NCBI RefSeq assembly: GCF_047663525.1
Contig: NC_092607.1
Coordinates: forward strand, 7,349,001 to 7,413,000
Source of the DNA: Anas platyrhynchos
Taxonomy: Eukaryota > Chordata > Aves > Anseriformes > Anatidae
Length of the DNA stretch: 64,000 nt
Direction of reading: 5' to 3'
In this document: piece after piece, positions 60,185 through 64,000 of the stretch
Layout: each line of letters opens with the position of its first letter
Position numbering within the stretch: position 1 is the stretch's first letter
The notes under the pieces: generated by a model
Database searches by the model: none
What the model was told of the DNA's origin: nothing
What the model saw: the letters and a program-made list of their open reading frames with translations, nothing else
Translations under genes and position numbers: made by a program

Positions 60185-62898
60185 CTGTTGTTGCTCATAT
60201 TTTCCCCTCACATTAATTATACAGATGTACTGGGGGCCATGTGCTTTGCCACATCACAAAGAAAACCACAGGACTTCAGATCAGAGGAGCTGCCAGATGT
60301 ACTTGCCTGGCAGAACACCACGCAAGGGTCACAGCTCAGGCTGCCAGACCAAGCAGGCTGCCTCAGCAAAGCACGATGGGGACATCACCTGTTTCCAGAA
60401 AAGGGGCCACAGAAGAAAGAAGCTCGGAGCAAGCACATAGCAAGATCTGGGGACTGATTTCTTGTGGTGTTTGTATTTTTTTTGCCCTTTGGTTACTGCA
60501 CTAGCTACCAGGATTCCTTAAGGTCAGAGCTGCCTTTTTGTACTTAGGCTGAACACTATCTTGTTTCTTGACAAGGTGCCCTTTGCAATTTCAAGTCCAG
60601 AATTGAGACATTCAGGACTGTACCTGCTTTGGAAAATGTGCTGTTTGTGTATGCTTCACATTGTTCTCATGTATGCCATTTTGTTACAGCAGTAAAAGAT
60701 ATTAAGGACAAAGGGTTTGAAATGATTGTTTTCTTCAAGTAGCAACTCAGGACCAAGTTGTACTTTGTCTTCTGTGGTGCTCTCACAGCTGCTTCTCTCC
60801 AAGCAGTCTGCCAGGGGTGCATTGTAGAAATGGCAGACAGAAATGGTTGGTTTCACTTCCAGGACTCTGCTTATTCATCTTTTCTGCCTTTGGAAAAGTG
60901 ACTTAAGATTTATTTATTTTTTGCTGGATGAAGCTGGTACCAGCAAGTTCTTGGCAAGAAGGATACCACGTGAATTGGTATTTCTTCCACTACATTTCTA
61001 ACCTACCTTGTTTTGTGTATGTGGAGGGGCAGGGAGAGGGAAGAAAGCCACTATGCTGTTTCCAGTTCTCTCTCAAGAAAAATGGAAAGCCAGTCATAAC
61101 ATATCTATTATCTCTGAATCTTGCTCCCGTTCTTTATTTATTCCCTTTCATGATATTGGGGTTTGTGATCAGCAGACACATGATTTTCTGTAAGAGCAAA
61201 AAGTTCCTTTTCTGCCTCTGGTCTGTGGATCTGGATTTCTACTCTGGTGGAAAGTAGAAATCATCACTGAAGCAAGTCTTGGGGTAAAATTTTCAGAAGC
61301 ATGTGGTTATTGAACTTAAGCCTTGTGTTTTTCTCAAAAGTGAGATATCTGTTTATGATGCCTTAACCCAATAGTTGCAAAGCCTGTTGAGACTCTGGAG
61401 CTATCCATGCAAAATATATCAGTGGTGTATGGAGGTACTGGCCCCTGGGACCAGCAGAGGTGCATGTGTACAGTGTTGTTCCCAGTCAGTGTGTCTGTAC
61501 CCTCGTGCTGGCCTTGCCTCTGGTTCAGGACCAAGCTTGCCCAGGCTTAGTTGGACACTGCTGTATTCAAATGCTCCTGATGGATGCCAAGTCTGTAGGA
61601 AGCCTTTGGTACAGTGCTAAAAGCTCCACTGCACTTTAGGCATCCTCAGAAATTGTACCCTTCCTCCTCTTAAACATGGTGACTTTGTCTTTAATTATGC
61701 TTGTCTGAGGTTTCTATTAAACATATTATAATTTCAAATTCCCCACTTTAAAAGTACCTGGGAGTTGCCGATGGTAAATGGATTTGCAAATCCATCTGAT
61801 GTATGTAAATACAGTATATCAATTTCAATTATTTGATAAATTCAGTGCATCCAAACTAAGTTAAAATCAATGTGATATTTCAGTAGTCAAAAAAGTGAGG
61901 AGCAAAATACATTTTTATTTTAAAATGGTTTACAAGGCTTCCACATTTTTCAGAGAGGTGAAATATTGGCAATTGGGGATTAGGTTTGTTTCTTGCTGTT
62001 CTTGGAAAATTCAACTGGTGTCTTTTGCTACAGGACACAGGATAAATGAAGATCAATCCCCTATCATCCCTCGCAGTCAAGTAATCTGTGATCTACAGAA
62101 TATTCTTCCCTATAAAGAAAAAGGAAGGCAAGAGAGAATCTTCTGCCAGACACAGATAGTGAAAATGATTTCCTTTTCTTGCTGGAAATGGTGCCTGTGG
62201 GAATTCTGTGGCTCGCATTTAATGGTGCTGCCGATCTTAGTGTAATTTCACTTGAGCCTTTGTATGAATCAATGATGAGGGCTTTTCTCTTTCATTCCAA
62301 ACCTGTAACTTTGTGTAGTCCCAAAGAAAAGAAACCTCTTCATTTTCACCCTCACGTGTCATCCCTAAAGAATGCTGCAATCTCGTGGTGGAGTTTTCTC
62401 CTTCTGAGCTCCTCAAAAGCACACCTAGGAAAAGGAACCTGACAATTTAACAACAGGCACCAAAGCTCCCAGTCCATCACAGACCACAGGAGCAACTTCA
62501 GTTCTGTTTTTATCTGTGAAGCAGGGAGTTCATATTGAGTGGTATTGCTCTTCTACCTGACTAGCCCAACAAAGCACTGACACCTGCTCTGAGCTGATTT
62601 TGGGGGTGCTGAACCTCTCCCTGACCAGTGGGCACCCACAGCTGTGCCCTGGCCTCCGAGTAGGGCAGAAACCTCCTGGGCCTCATCATCCTCCTCAGCC
62701 TTCCTGTGGGTGCCTCATGGGTGCTAGGTGGAGAGAGTCCTGCTGTGCTGTCTGTGGGTTCCTCTTGGGACAGGGCAACAAGCAGCAGCTGAAACCATTC
62801 TGTGGATGAGTGGGTAAGGTTTTCTCCTAAACTTCTCCTAAACCCTTTGCATTGGGGTGAGCAATATCTTCTTTTATCTTCTTTGCTAACAGAGAGGC

Positions 62899-62915
62899 TT
62901 TTTTTTTTTTTTTTT
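62899..62915 (+). repeat. T17 homopolymer
   Basis: Seventeen consecutive T on the + strand. Confidence 0.9.
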
Positions 62916-64000
62916 CTTTTCTCCACTAGTAGATCATGCAAAATGTTGTAAATTCTCATTTTGGTTCTGCTTTCTTGTGTTTCCAACTTCCTTGTGTCAG
63001 GGCAGGTGACTGTGCATGCCAACACTAGCAAACTTTGGATGCAATTCTTGATTGCTTTTTCAGGACTTTGTCCTTTGATGTTGCTGATACAACGAAACTG
63101 AGATGAACCATGGTAGTGGTACCAAAATGTCAAATGACCCTGTTTGACTAGGGCTAGCTAGCTCAAAAGCCAAGGAAGAATGCACTGTGTTGGTGACTTT
63201 TTTCTCTCTTTTTCTGTGAACATGGGACTAGTAGGAAGCACTACTGCAGTTCTGTCTTGGCCTGTGGACCTGATTACAACAGCTGACGGAGAGCTGAATG
63301 TAACTTGCTTCAGCTATTTCTGTTTTAAATGCTCCTGGCTGGATTTTGGTAACTCATCAGTATACTTTGTCTGCCAAAGAGGCATTCGTTTGTGAACTTA
63401 GCCTGTCCCGTGGTTGGGGAAAAGGCTAGGATTGTCACTTGTTTGGAGCTTCCCTAGAGTGTTTTGGCATGCAACAGATTTAATTACTAAGCTAAGAGTT
63501 TCTCGAGTTCACCAATGTAGGCTAGAAACTGTAAATGATGGAGAAAGCGAGACAATGGCTGTGGGAGAGTGAATAAAGAGGAACAAAACTGTGATCTCTC
63601 CCAGATGTTAAAGAAATTTCTGTGCAGCTGAACAAAGGTGCTGCCTGTCCAATATCATTTTTATTCCAAACCTTCAATATTGCAGCTGACGGCAGAAAAT
63701 GTGCAGTAAAACATGGGGAGGCCACTGGGTAATATCCACTGTAAAGTGTTAATTGCCTATTGAGGCTGTAAACTATGTCAATATGCCTGGATCTGAGTTA
63801 TTGACAGGCTCCTATTTATTCCAGCCTCACAAAGCTGGGCTCTTTAGAACTGGGCTCTAATCAGTCATGCTTTACTGATCCCACCAAGAAGCACCAGTCA
63901 ATAAATGTGCTTGCTGTCTTAACCCTTTGAAGTTTGTAAAATTACAAGTGGGATTGATAACATTGATTTGGGGAGAACTCCTGACAGTGGAAACTCTGGA

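Larger units (their letters stand above)
58975..64000. other. about 5 kb non-coding stretch to the window end, no gene recognised
   Basis: It contains A12 at 59773-59784, T18 at 60167-60184 and T17 at 62899-62915, plus a perfect 12-bp palindrome GCTGGTACCAGC at 60933-60944. Open frames reach 190 codons (minus, 62561-63133), but that frame runs through the T17 tract (as a Lys run) and lacks recognisable domains. Confidence 0.5.

Noticed and set aside
62561-63133. 190-codon minus-strand open frame
   Set aside because: It crosses the T17 tract as a Lys run and has no recognisable domain; opposite-strand frames overlap it. Most likely chance.

Overview
This window looks like non-coding DNA from a bird nuclear genome. 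The best evidence is CR1, the main LINE of birds. There are two CR1 pieces near 24.4-25.06 kb, one with a reverse-transcriptase segment and both with CR1-type 3' ends, and an older CR1 copy at 20.8-21.3 kb. There is no mammalian L1 or Alu. Very old, degraded MIR-like SINE fragments are scattered through the window. Long T/A runs and simple repeats are common and interspersed-repeat density is low. A non-avian sauropsid is less likely but cannot be excluded by eye. All family calls are made from memory of consensus sequences, not from a search.

I found no protein-coding gene, tRNA, rRNA or CRISPR array. No open frame resembles a protein family I recognise, apart from broken CR1 reverse-transcriptase pieces. 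The longest open frames (about 100-200 codons) either overlap simple repeats or have mixed composition without recognisable domains. The window is best read as a gene desert or the inside of a very long intron.

Layout: 0-5 kb is moderate-GC, largely featureless DNA with an AT microsatellite at 3.0 kb. At 4.8-8.6 kb there are AT-rich stretches, a CpG micro-cluster at 5.5 kb, a 195-nt pure pyrimidine tract at 6.3 kb and a palindromic repeat remnant at 8.46 kb. At 10.8-12.0 kb there are polypurine tracts with G-quadruplex potential. At 18.9-20.0 kb there are compound microsatellites. At 20.8-25.1 kb lie the CR1 copies. A palindromic MITE-like element sits at 26.85 kb, and a palindrome with repeated GATGTAT-type words at 34.1-34.3 kb. 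Most MIR-like SINE fossils lie between 22 and 54 kb. Two CpG-dense patches occur at 37.8 and 38.5 kb, and two short tandem duplications at 49.1 and 49.95 kb. From 54 to 64 kb little stands out beyond T-runs.

The most useful global signal is strand asymmetry. Of 14 homopolymer A/T runs of at least 15 nt, 13 are T on the + strand. This fits an intron transcribed left to right, but it is only an inference. I did not find a previously undescribed gene system. The findings below are repeats, possible regulatory patches and structural oddities, each with a proposed check.
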